A stretch of 9,293 bases of DNA, from contig JAJTBM010000092.1 in assembly GCA_021286885.1 (NCBI GenBank), positions 1-9,293 of the forward strand, written 5' to 3'. This document shows positions 1 through 5,881 of the stretch, in pieces. The notes under the pieces were generated by a model. It saw only the letters and a list, made by a program, of their open reading frames with translations. It was not told the DNA's origin and made no database searches. This DNA comes from Rhodocyclales bacterium. Its GTDB lineage: Bacteria > Pseudomonadota > Gammaproteobacteria > Burkholderiales > Rhodocyclaceae. Numbering within the stretch: position 1 is the first letter of the stretch; every line of letters begins with the position of its first letter. Made by a program: the position numbers and the translations under genes.

Positions 1-1
1 C

Positions 2-1153
2 GACAAGTCCGGCCCGGCCTTTCGCTGCACCTGCCCGAGTCGCAAGTTTCCCTGTAAGCATGGGCTGGCCCTGCTGCTGATGCGTGCCCAGGATGCTTCC
101 CGTTTCACCGATGCGCGCCCGGCCTGGGTGGATGAATGGCTGGACGGGCGACGCCAGCGGGCCGAAAAGGCCGAGGCCAAGCGCCAGGCCCCGTCCGAGG
201 CGGTGGCCGACCCCCAGGCCGCCGCCAAGCGGGAAGCGGCCCGACTGGAGCGCATGGCCGCTGGTCTGCAGGATCTGGAAGTCTGGATGGCCGACCAGGT
301 GCGCCAGGGCCTGATCCAGCTCGCCCAGCAGCCGGAGGTCTGGGATACCCAGGCCCGACGCTTGGTGGATAACCAACTGCCCGGCCTGGCCGAGCCCCTG
401 CGCCGGATCGGTGCGCTGGTAGGCCAGGGCGAAGACTGGCCCCGGCGGGTGCTCACCGAGTTTGGTCGGCTGAGCCTGATGGTGGCGGCCTTTGCCCGGC
501 GTGAGCAACTCCCGGCCCTGGTCTGGGAAGATCTGCGTACTGCCCTGGGTTGGCCCCAGGAAAAAACCGCCGCCCTGCAAGGGGAGGTGCTGGAAGACGA
601 ATGGCTGGTGCTGGGCGAGAGTGCCGAAGAAAACCAGCAGATCTGGACGCGCCGCCTGTGGTTGCAGGGGCATGCCACGGGGCGGGTCGCCCTGCTGGTG
701 GATCACGCCCACGGCAGCCGGGTCTTTGCAGAAAGCTTTGTGGTCGGGCAAAAGTTGGCACTGCGCCTGGGTTTTTATCCGAGCCATCACCCCCTGCGTG
801 CCCAGTTGGTGGAGCGTGGCATGGGGGCTGCGGGCGGTGTGCCAGCCGCCCCAAGTCTGGCCGCCAGTCTGGAGGCCTTGAGTGCCCACGGGGCCGCCCA
901 GCCCTGGCGCAGCCTGCATCCGTTGGTGCTGGCCGGGGTGCAGTTGGTGTTCCACGTGGAACATTGGCTGGCGGTGGGCGACGGAGTGCAATGGGGGCTG
1001 GATCTGCCCCGCGCCCAGGGCCTGGCCCTGCTGGCCCGCAGCGGTGGCGCCCCCCTGACCCTGATGGGCGAATGGAATGGCCGTCAGCTGTTGCCCCTGA
1101 GCGCCTGGCAGGATGAACTGATCTGGACCCGCAACCTGGAGCAAGCCCCATGA
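2..1153 (+). CDS. SWIM zinc-finger family protein, 5' end missing
   Basis: The frame is open from the left edge, so the N-terminus lies outside the window; 383 residues are visible. The diagnostic element is a SWIM-type zinc finger, CxCx6CxH, encoded at 26-61 (visible residues C9, C11, C18, H20). SWIM fingers bind zinc and usually mediate DNA or protein contacts. After the finger comes a charged Ala/Glu/Lys/Arg-rich helical linker (visible residues about 40-85), then a mostly helical body with no catalytic motif that I recognise. The first ATG at 80 falls after the zinc finger, so it is not the true start. The gene ends in an ATGA overlap with the DUF5691 gene, so the two are probably co-transcribed and translationally coupled. 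Proteins of this kind occur beside DUF5691, MoxR, DUF5682 and vWA genes, as here. A role as DNA- or protein-binding adaptor of that system is inference. Confidence 0.88.
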   Translation, partial: DKSGPAFRCTCPSRKFPCKHGLALLLMRAQDASRFTDARPAWVDEWLDGRRQRAEKAEAKRQAPSEAVADPQAAAKREAARLERMAAGLQDLEVWMADQVRQGLIQLAQQPEVWDTQARRLVDNQLPGLAEPLRRIGALVGQGEDWPRRVLTEFGRLSLMVAAFARREQLPALVWEDLRTALGWPQEKTAALQGEVLEDEWLVLGESAEENQQIWTRRLWLQGHATGRVALLVDHAHGSRVFAESFVVGQKLALRLGFYPSHHPLRAQLVERGMGAAGGVPAAPSLAASLEALSAHGAAQPWRSLHPLVLAGVQLVFHVEHWLAVGDGVQWGLDLPRAQGLALLARSGGAPLTLMGEWNGRQLLPLSAWQDELIWTRNLEQAP

Positions 1154-2739
1154 CCATGAACACGAACATGCGCATGAATCCCCTGGATGTACTGGGCCAT
1201 CAGGCCCTGCTGGGTACCCAGCGTGGGGCCTTGCAGATCCCCGCCCTGGAGCCCGCCTTTGCCGCCCTGGCCGCTGCGGCATGCCCGCCCGAGCAGGATG
1301 ATGCCCTGCGTCTGTTGCGCTTGGCCGGCATCCTGGGGGTGGGCGAGCGTGCCGGCTACCAGCCGCCTCCCCAGGGGGCCGAGGTGCAACCCAGCGTGGC
1401 CCCCGCCGAAATTCTGCCGGTGCTGGCCGAAGGCACCCGTCGGGGGGCGCTGGCCGATATCTTGGACGAAGGGCCCGAGCGCCTGATCCACCACGCCCTG
1501 CTCGCCCTGGGCCAGGAAGGCGTGTTGGTGCCGCCCGCCCTGTTGCCCCGGGCCCTCACGCTGGGGGCCCGTAACCGTGCCCTGCGTCCCGCCCTGACGC
1601 CCGTGTTGGGCGCCCGGGGGGCCTGGCTCGCGGGGATCAATTCAGAGTGGCAGTACGCCCAGGGGGCCGAGGGTCACCGGCTCAGTCTGGATGATTGGGA
1701 TAGCGCCTCCCTGCCCGAACGCCTGGGCCTGATCCAGGCACCGGGCCCCTTGGCCCTGGAGGCGTTGTTGGCGCGGGTCGAGAGCGACTGGCGCAGCTTG
1801 GCCGCCGCCGAAAAACTGAGCGTGTTGGAAGCCCTGGCGCCCCGGCTGCGCACTGCCATGGATGCCGACGTGGACGCCGACACCGATCGGGCCGAGGCCT
1901 TTCTGAACGCTTTGCTCCAGGAGCGCAGCAAGGAGGTGCGCAGCCGGGCCGCCTTGCTGCTATCCACCCAGCCTTTAAGCCGGGATTTTGCTGCCCGCAT
2001 GGTGGGCCGGGTCGCGGCCCTGTTGGCCCCAACCCCGGAAGGAGGCTGGCAGATCACGCCGCCGACCGAATTTGATCCGGCCTGGAAGCAGGACACCCTG
2101 GAGCCCAAGCTGCCCAAGAGTGAAAGCCTGGGGGAGCGGGCCTGGTGGCTGTTCCAGCTGATCCGTCATCTGCCCCTGGCATGGTGGACCACCCGCACCG
2201 GCCTGATCCCCGCCGCCCTGGTGGCCTGGGCCCGGGCCGATATGTGGAGCCAAGCCCTGCTGCGCGCCTGGGGCGAACGCCTGATGCTCCAACCCGACCC
2301 CGCCTGGGCCGAGGCCCTGCTGGATGTGGTGCTCGCTTCCAAACCCATCCCCGGCATGCTGCCCACGGCCGAGCAACTGCTGGCCCAGTTGCCCCCGGCG
2401 GCCCAGATGCTGCGCTGGCGCCAGTTGTGGGAAGACCGGGGGCAGAAGAACGCCCTGCCTCTGGTGCGCCAGATCATTGATACCCAGCCCCCGGGGGCAT
2501 GCCTCACACCGGAGTTTTCCGGCTGGCTATGGGCGGCCTGCTGGGCGTGTCTGCCTGCTGCGGCCCAAGCCTGGGATTACACCTGGCGCCAGGTGCTGCA
2601 GGATTTGGTGTGTGTGCTCGCCCCGGATGCGCTGCCAGAAGCCTGCACCCCGGCCGATGAGCGTACCGCCCAGTTCTTTGGCGATGCACTGGCCCAAGTG
2701 CTGCGGTGGGCGGCCCTGCGCCGGCAGTTCGGGATTTGA
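1150..2739 (+). CDS. DUF5691 family protein, HEAT-like helical repeats
   Basis: A 529-residue protein with no signal peptide or clear membrane segment, so probably cytoplasmic. I recognise it as DUF5691-like from its neighbours and from two blocks. One is a conserved start near residues 178-195 (SLDDWDSASLPERLGLIQ). The other, near residues 215-285, is a helical-repeat stretch containing ERSKEVRSRAALLLS (258 onward), the pattern family members show as 'DRS.EVR..AA.LL'. This resembles HEAT-type scaffolds, and I see no catalytic residues. A Trp-rich helical segment follows around residues 325-360. The start at 1150 overlaps the previous stop (ATGA) and has GGAG at 1138-1141, 8 bases upstream; an in-frame ATG at 1156 is a possible alternative. 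In related clusters this gene usually leads directly into the MoxR gene, but here two PEP-CTERM genes intervene. A scaffold role in the MoxR/vWA machine is inference. Confidence 0.8.
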   Translation: MTMNTNMRMNPLDVLGHQALLGTQRGALQIPALEPAFAALAAAACPPEQDDALRLLRLAGILGVGERAGYQPPPQGAEVQPSVAPAEILPVLAEGTRRGALADILDEGPERLIHHALLALGQEGVLVPPALLPRALTLGARNRALRPALTPVLGARGAWLAGINSEWQYAQGAEGHRLSLDDWDSASLPERLGLIQAPGPLALEALLARVESDWRSLAAAEKLSVLEALAPRLRTAMDADVDADTDRAEAFLNALLQERSKEVRSRAALLLSTQPLSRDFAARMVGRVAALLAPTPEGGWQITPPTEFDPAWKQDTLEPKLPKSESLGERAWWLFQLIRHLPLAWWTTRTGLIPAALVAWARADMWSQALLRAWGERLMLQPDPAWAEALLDVVLASKPIPGMLPTAEQLLAQLPPAAQMLRWRQLWEDRGQKNALPLVRQIIDTQPPGACLTPEFSGWLWAACWACLPAAAQAWDYTWRQVLQDLVCVLAPDALPEACTPADERTAQFFGDALAQVLRWAALRRQFGI

Positions 2740-2880
2740 TCTGCCTCAAAAGTGAAAAAATGTGTATCGGATCATTGTTATCGCGAGGCGAAAGATAGGT
2801 GAAAAAATGTTAACCGCATAATCCAAAATGCATGGACTTGGTTTCCGCCAAGCTTACAAAGCTAAAACAGGAGAACAGCC
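2740..2880 (+). promoter_or_regulatory. AT-rich control region upstream of first PEP-CTERM gene
   Basis: This 141-base gap is much richer in A and T than the flanking genes. It holds two exact copies of GTGAAAAAATGT (2752-2763 and 2799-2810) and GTTATCG at 2777-2783. It also holds GATTATGCGGTTAAC on the minus strand (2809-2823). The first GTGAAAAAATGT and GTTATCG, and the ATGCG-centred motif, have close counterparts upstream of the second PEP-CTERM gene, so these are likely regulator or promoter elements. I found no convincing sigma-70 pair. A GG-N10-GC arrangement at 2840-2853 is too weak to call a sigma-54 promoter. The ribosome-binding site AGGAGA lies at 2869-2874, 6 bases before the ATG. 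No hairpin terminator is visible for the upstream DUF5691 gene, so read-through is possible. Confidence 0.5.
2752..2810 (+). repeat. 12-bp direct repeat pair GTGAAAAAATGT
   Basis: Two perfect copies lie at 2752-2763 and 2799-2810, with starts 47 bases apart. A third copy with one mismatch (GTGAAAAATTGT) is at 3737-3748, upstream of the second PEP-CTERM gene. Repeated copies only in the two gaps preceding the paralogous genes suggest binding sites for a shared regulator. That role is inference. Confidence 0.5.
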
Positions 2881-3684
2881 ATGCGTTTTGCCCCCGTGCG
2901 TTTTGAACGTTGTTTTACGCGTATCGTCGCTCCTTTGATCAGCACCGCCGTCCTGGGCTTGTCCAGCCTGACGGCCCAGGCCGGCCAGGTGCTGTTTTAT
3001 CAGGACTTTGAGAATCCCACCGGGTTTCGCAACGACGGCCACGACGTCAACATCTACAAAACCGTCAATCAGCTCTACGGCAGTCAGTTCACCCAGACCT
3101 ACACGGTCGAAACCCTCTACCTGAAAGGCTCGGCGGCCTTTGGGCACGGGTATTCCGATCCTTCCGGCAAGGGCGGAAATTACGCCATCGGGATGCAGCA
3201 CAACAAGCAGGACGACCTGCTCGGCATGGCCTTCAACGTGGGCACCAATGCCTATCTGAACATCAAGGTGGATATTTCCAGCATCGACGTGAGCGGTTTT
3301 GGCTGCCCCTGCCTGCCCGCCAACGGCCTGGTGCCCGTGTTCCGTTTCACCCTCTATGACAACCCGAGCGGTCAGAGCGGCCTGGGCAGCGGTGCGGTGC
3401 TCGACGCCCTGGACATCACCGGCAAGGCCTCGCCCCAGGCCGTGTTCGACTGGACCGAAGCCGTCCTTCCCCTGAGCGCCAAGGGCAGCACCAACGGCAA
3501 CGTGATCCTGCGCATTGACCTGATCAGTGGGATCTACGGTGCCTTCGACAATCTCCAGATTGCCGCCTCGGATGTGGCGGGCGACGTGGGCCGCGTCCCC
3601 GAACCCGGCGCCTTCAGCCTCGCAGCCCTGGGGCTGGGGATGCTGTATCGGCGGCGTTGGCTGCAGGGCAAAGAAAACGGTTGA
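2881..3684 (+). CDS. PEP-CTERM sorting domain protein, first paralogue
   Basis: A 267-residue secreted protein. It begins with a signal peptide (basic start, hydrophobic core about residues 15-30, likely cleavage after AQA near residue 35). It ends with a canonical PEP-CTERM tail: VPEP at 239-242, a short hydrophobic segment, then a basic RRR cluster. By family knowledge an exosortase recognises this tail during export, and such proteins are linked to extracellular polysaccharide. No exosortase gene is in the window. The body looks beta-rich (DFENPTGF near the mature N-terminus, GHGYSDPSGKGG in the middle, a late DNLQIAASD strand), compatible with a jelly-roll or lectin-like fold; this is a guess. 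The mature protein has only two cysteines, C142 and C144, in a CPC motif. It is paralogous to the next gene, with a little over half of aligned residues identical by eye. The start is supported by AGGAGA at 2869-2874. Its function is unknown. Confidence 0.9.
   Translation: MRFAPVRFERCFTRIVAPLISTAVLGLSSLTAQAGQVLFYQDFENPTGFRNDGHDVNIYKTVNQLYGSQFTQTYTVETLYLKGSAAFGHGYSDPSGKGGNYAIGMQHNKQDDLLGMAFNVGTNAYLNIKVDISSIDVSGFGCPCLPANGLVPVFRFTLYDNPSGQSGLGSGAVLDALDITGKASPQAVFDWTEAVLPLSAKGSTNGNVILRIDLISGIYGAFDNLQIAASDVAGDVGRVPEPGAFSLAALGLGMLYRRRWLQGKENG
3595..3660 (+). repeat. Near-identical PEP-CTERM tail repeat, copy 1
   Basis: These 66 bases encode the VPEP motif, hydrophobic segment and RRRW of the first paralogue. 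They match 4549-4614 at 65 of 66 positions. The single difference, C at 3643 against T at 4597, is a synonymous leucine change. Identity stops sharply on both sides: the flanking coding sequence differs at most third codon positions. Confidence 0.9.
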
Positions 3685-3771
3685 CGTGTCGATTGGTGCG
3701 ATTGAATTAACTATTATGTTTTTACTCAAACCGTATGTGAAAAATTGTTTTTTATTAATAAGTTATCGTTA

Positions 3772-3799
3772 TTGTTAATTTGTGTAAATGACTTATAGA
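3772..3799 (+). promoter_or_regulatory. Possible sigma-70-type promoter
   Basis: A -35-like TTGTTA (3772-3777) is followed after 16 bases by a -10-like TATAGA (3794-3799). This would start transcription near 3806 and give a leader of about 37 bases that contains the whole hairpin at 3818-3841. In AT-rich DNA such matches arise easily, so this is tentative. Confidence 0.3.
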
Positions 3800-3817
3800 T
3801 AATGCGATTAACATGAG

Positions 3818-3841
3818 TGCACCAATTCAACAGGAGGTGCA
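3818..3841 (+). promoter_or_regulatory. Leader hairpin covering the ribosome-binding site
   Basis: TGCACC (3818-3823) and GGTGCA (3836-3841) are perfect inverted repeats around a 12-base loop. The strong Shine-Dalgarno AGGAGGTG (3832-3839) lies partly in the 3' arm, 4 bases before the ATG at 3844. In mRNA the stem could partly hide the ribosome-binding site and modulate translation. With only 6 base pairs, plus a possible G-U at the base, the effect would be modest. The SD position decides the start at 3844 over an in-frame GTG at 3817. Confidence 0.4.
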
Positions 3842-3843
3842 TC

Positions 3844-4644
3844 ATGAAGATCGGCAAGCTTTTTGGATATGGAATGAGTGTTGTGGCAGCCCTTGCGCTG
3901 GGTGCTCAAAGCGCTAGCGCAGGGGTTTTGCTATATGCCCAGGATTTTGAAAAACCGGTGGGTTTTTATAACGAAGGTTTTGATGTAAATATCACCAGAG
4001 GGGTCAATTCGCTGTACGGGGGGCAGCCAGCAGGGTTCAATTTCGCTCAGGCCGGCACGGTGGAAACCCTGTATTTGAAGGGCAATACGGCCTTTGGCCA
4101 TGGTTATTCTGATCCGAGCGGCAAAGGTGGAAGCTACGCCCTCGGGATGCAACAAGTGGGGGAAAACGACTTGTTGGGGCTTTCTTTTAGTGTGGGGCCA
4201 TACAAGTTTCTGAATTTAAGGCTGGATCTGTCTCGTATTTCAATCAGCGGTTATGGGTGCGGCTGTTATTCGCGTGATGATCCCATCTTTCAATTTTCCC
4301 TGTACGACAACCCAGGGGGCGCTGCGGGCTTGGGGCGTGGGGCCCTGCTCAGCCAGGTGACAGTGCAGATCCCTGGTAGCCCCAGCGCCGATTTGTTTAA
4401 TTGGACAGAGACCTTGGTGGCCCTGAATGCCCTGGGCAATACGGATGGCAATGTGACCCTGCGCATTGATTTGGTGAATTCGGGGTATGCCGCATTGGAT
4501 AATTTCCGGATTGCTGCGTCGGATACCGCTGGCGATGTGGCGAGCCAAGTCCCCGAACCCGGCGCCTTCAGCCTCGCAGCCCTGGGGCTGGGGATGTTGT
4601 ATCGGCGGCGTTGGGCATCCCGGTCGGGCATGGCTGCGGGGTAA
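3844..4644 (+). CDS. PEP-CTERM sorting domain protein, second paralogue
   Basis: A 266-residue secreted protein. ATG 3844 was chosen because it follows AGGAGGTG and gives a clean signal peptide: MKIGK start, hydrophobic core about residues 10-22, and likely cleavage after ASA near residue 27. The C-terminus has VPEP at 236-239, a hydrophobic segment and RRR, the exosortase-type sorting tail. The body parallels the upstream paralogue: QDFEKPVGF near the mature N-terminus, TVETLYLKG, then GHGYSDPSGKGG, and a late DNFRIAASD. Mature cysteines are again only two, C139 and C141, as CGC. An insertion of about 4-5 residues (around PAGFNFAQ) distinguishes it from the first copy. Codon choice, especially in the first half, is clearly more AT-ending than in neighbouring genes, except in the tail repeat. 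A carbohydrate-associated or surface role is suggested by the PEP-CTERM class only; the function is unknown. Confidence 0.9.
   Translation: MKIGKLFGYGMSVVAALALGAQSASAGVLLYAQDFEKPVGFYNEGFDVNITRGVNSLYGGQPAGFNFAQAGTVETLYLKGNTAFGHGYSDPSGKGGSYALGMQQVGENDLLGLSFSVGPYKFLNLRLDLSRISISGYGCGCYSRDDPIFQFSLYDNPGGAAGLGRGALLSQVTVQIPGSPSADLFNWTETLVALNALGNTDGNVTLRIDLVNSGYAALDNFRIAASDTAGDVASQVPEPGAFSLAALGLGMLYRRRWASRSGMAAG
4549..4614 (+). repeat. Near-identical PEP-CTERM tail repeat, copy 2
   Basis: This is the second copy of the 66-base tail-coding block, differing from 3595-3660 only at 4597. It stands out inside this more AT-rich gene because it keeps the GC-rich codon choice of the first paralogue. That favours copying from the first gene, or from another PEP-CTERM gene, into this one. 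Confidence 0.9.
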
Positions 4645-4676
4645 AACGTCAGGACATACAATTTCTGCAAAATCTG

Positions 4677-4725
4677 GTGGCCCCGGCGGGCCCCGTGCCA
4701 GAATCGGCCCGGGGCGCCGGGGTCG
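4677..4725. other. Stable GC-rich hairpin between second PEP-CTERM gene and moxR-like gene
   Basis: CCCCGGC (4681-4687) pairs with GCCGGGG (4716-4722), and GCCCCG (4690-4695) pairs with CGGGGC (4710-4715). This leaves a two-base GG bulge and a 14-base loop. The stem has 13 GC pairs and can be extended slightly at its base by wobble pairs. It lies 36 bases after the PEP-CTERM stop codon and about 60 bases before the moxR-like start. No T-run follows, so it is not a standard intrinsic terminator. It may protect the 3' end of the upstream mRNA, cause pausing, or be a REP-like element. The rest of the 4645-4787 gap holds only the ribosome-binding site GGAG at 4779-4782; no clear promoter was seen. 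Confidence 0.5.
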
Positions 4726-4787
4726 GCTCATGCCGTGGGCGCTCCGCTGTTGTATCCCGTCCCCCTGCCCAATCCGATGGAGCGATG

Positions 4788-5867
4788 ATGAGCCAGATCC
4801 TGCGCCAGCATGCCGAGCAACTGTTTGCCGAAGAACTTGAAGCCCTCCGCAAGGTGGATGAACGCCAGCGCCCGAGCCAGTGGATGCTGTCCCCCTGGGC
4901 GGTGACCACCTATTTGATGGGCGGACGGCTGGAGAATGGTTTTGAGGTGACGCCCAAGTACATCGGCAGCCGGCGCCTGATCGAAACCGCCGTGGCCACC
5001 CTGGCCACCGACCGGGCCCTGCTGCTCTACGGGGTGCCGGGCACCGCCAAGTCCTGGGTATCGGAGCATCTGGCCGCGGCCATCAGCGGTGATTCGACGC
5101 GGATTGTGCAGGGCACGGCCGGCACCAGCGAGGAGCAATTGCGCTACGGCTGGAACTACGCCGAGCTGCTCTCCAAAGGCCCTTCCCGGGCGGCGCTGGT
5201 GTCCAGCCCCCTGATGCGTGCGATGGAAGAAGGGCGCATGGCCCGGATCGAAGAACTCACCCGGATTCCCGCCGATGTGCAGGACACGCTGATTACCATT
5301 CTCTCCGAAAAATCCCTGCCGGTGCCCGAGCTGGGGTTCCAGGTGCAGGCGGTGCGGGGCTTCAATGTGATTGCCACCGCCAATAACCGGGACAAGGGCA
5401 TCAACGAACTGTCCAGCGCCCTCAAGCGTCGCTTCAACACCGTGGTGCTGCCGGTGCCGGCCAGCGCCGATGAGGAAGTGGCCATCGTCACCAAGCGGGT
5501 GGCCGAGTTGGGCCGCGCCCTCGAACTGCCCGCCGAACTGCCCGCCCTCCAGGAAGTGCGCCGGGTGGTGCAGATCTTCCGCGAGCTGCGCAACGGCCAG
5601 ACCGAAGACGGCAAGCTGCGCCTCAAGGCTTCCAGCGGCAGCCTGAGCACCGCCGAGGCGATTTCGGTGATCAATAGCGGCATGGCCCTGGCCGGGCATT
5701 TTGGGGATGGGGTGCTCCATGCCCGGGATATTGCCGCCAGCCTGGTGGGCGCCATCGTCAAAGACCCGGTGCAGGATGAAGTGGTGTGGCGCGAATACCA
5801 AGAGACCGTGATGAAGGAGCGGGACGACTGGAAGGATCTGTACCGGGCCTGCCGGGAACTGGCCTGA
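4788..5867 (+). CDS. MoxR-like AAA+ ATPase
   Basis: A 359-residue cytoplasmic ATPase of the MoxR/AAA_5 type. These proteins act as chaperone-like remodellers, usually paired with a vWA protein. Walker A is GVPGTAKS, residues 82-89 (K88 contacts phosphate). The Walker B region reads ARIEELTR, residues 152-159, with Glu-Glu where most AAA+ proteins have Asp-Glu. Sensor 1 lies in ATANNRD (196-202), and a likely arginine finger in LKRRF (212-216). The N-terminus (FAEELEALRKVDERQRP, then SPWAV) is the lead-in I associate with this cluster. ATG 4788 is preferred over the adjacent in-frame ATG 4785 because GGAG at 4779-4782 is 5 bases from 4788 and only 2 from 4785; the difference is one Met. The DUF5682 gene follows after 14 bases and the vWA gene overlaps that one, so these three form a tight operon. 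The substrate is unknown. Confidence 0.93.
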   Translation: MSQILRQHAEQLFAEELEALRKVDERQRPSQWMLSPWAVTTYLMGGRLENGFEVTPKYIGSRRLIETAVATLATDRALLLYGVPGTAKSWVSEHLAAAISGDSTRIVQGTAGTSEEQLRYGWNYAELLSKGPSRAALVSSPLMRAMEEGRMARIEELTRIPADVQDTLITILSEKSLPVPELGFQVQAVRGFNVIATANNRDKGINELSSALKRRFNTVVLPVPASADEEVAIVTKRVAELGRALELPAELPALQEVRRVVQIFRELRNGQTEDGKLRLKASSGSLSTAEAISVINSGMALAGHFGDGVLHARDIAASLVGAIVKDPVQDEVVWREYQETVMKERDDWKDLYRACRELA

Positions 5868-5881
5868 GGGGCCGGCCTGTC

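Larger units (their letters stand above)
3685..3843 (+). promoter_or_regulatory. AT-rich control region upstream of second PEP-CTERM gene
   Basis: This 159-base gap is strongly AT-rich. It carries GTGAAAAATTGT (3737-3748) and GTTATCG (3762-3768). Their starts are 25 bases apart, the same spacing as the matching pair upstream of the first paralogue (2752 and 2777). It also carries GATAATGCGATTAAC at 3798-3812, which matches the minus-strand motif at 2809-2823 in 13 of 15 positions. A possible promoter and an SD-masking hairpin lie at its 3' end and are listed separately. No GC-rich terminator hairpin follows the first paralogue, so read-through from it is possible. ATTGGTGC (3692-3699) is an inverted match to GCACCAAT (3819-3826), which may be chance. 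Confidence 0.5.

Noticed and set aside
453..1175. Minus-strand frame of 240 codons opposite the SWIM gene
   Set aside because: Pro/Arg/Gly-rich shadow of a GC-rich plus-strand gene, with no recognisable domain.
2840..2853. GG-N10-GC arrangement resembling a sigma-54 promoter
   Set aside because: Only the invariant GG and GC match; the surrounding TGGCAC and TTGC consensus is poor, and nothing similar occurs before the second paralogue. PEP-CTERM genes can be sigma-54 dependent, but the sequence does not support it here.
3740..3754. A-run followed by T-run (GAAAAATTGTTTTTT) as a terminator after the first PEP-CTERM gene
   Set aside because: The stem would be five A-T pairs with no GC content, too weak for an intrinsic terminator, and it overlaps the shared regulatory motif.
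3692..3826. 8-bp inverted repeat ATTGGTGC ... GCACCAAT spanning the second gap, considered as mobile-element ends
   Set aside because: An 8-base match in about 160 bases can occur by chance; there is no transposase, and no target-site duplication was seen.
4611..4787. Upstream extension of the moxR-like gene to an in-frame ATG at 4611
   Set aside because: It would overlap the preceding PEP-CTERM gene and run through the GC hairpin, and the translation there does not resemble a MoxR N-terminus. The ribosome-binding site sits just before 4788.
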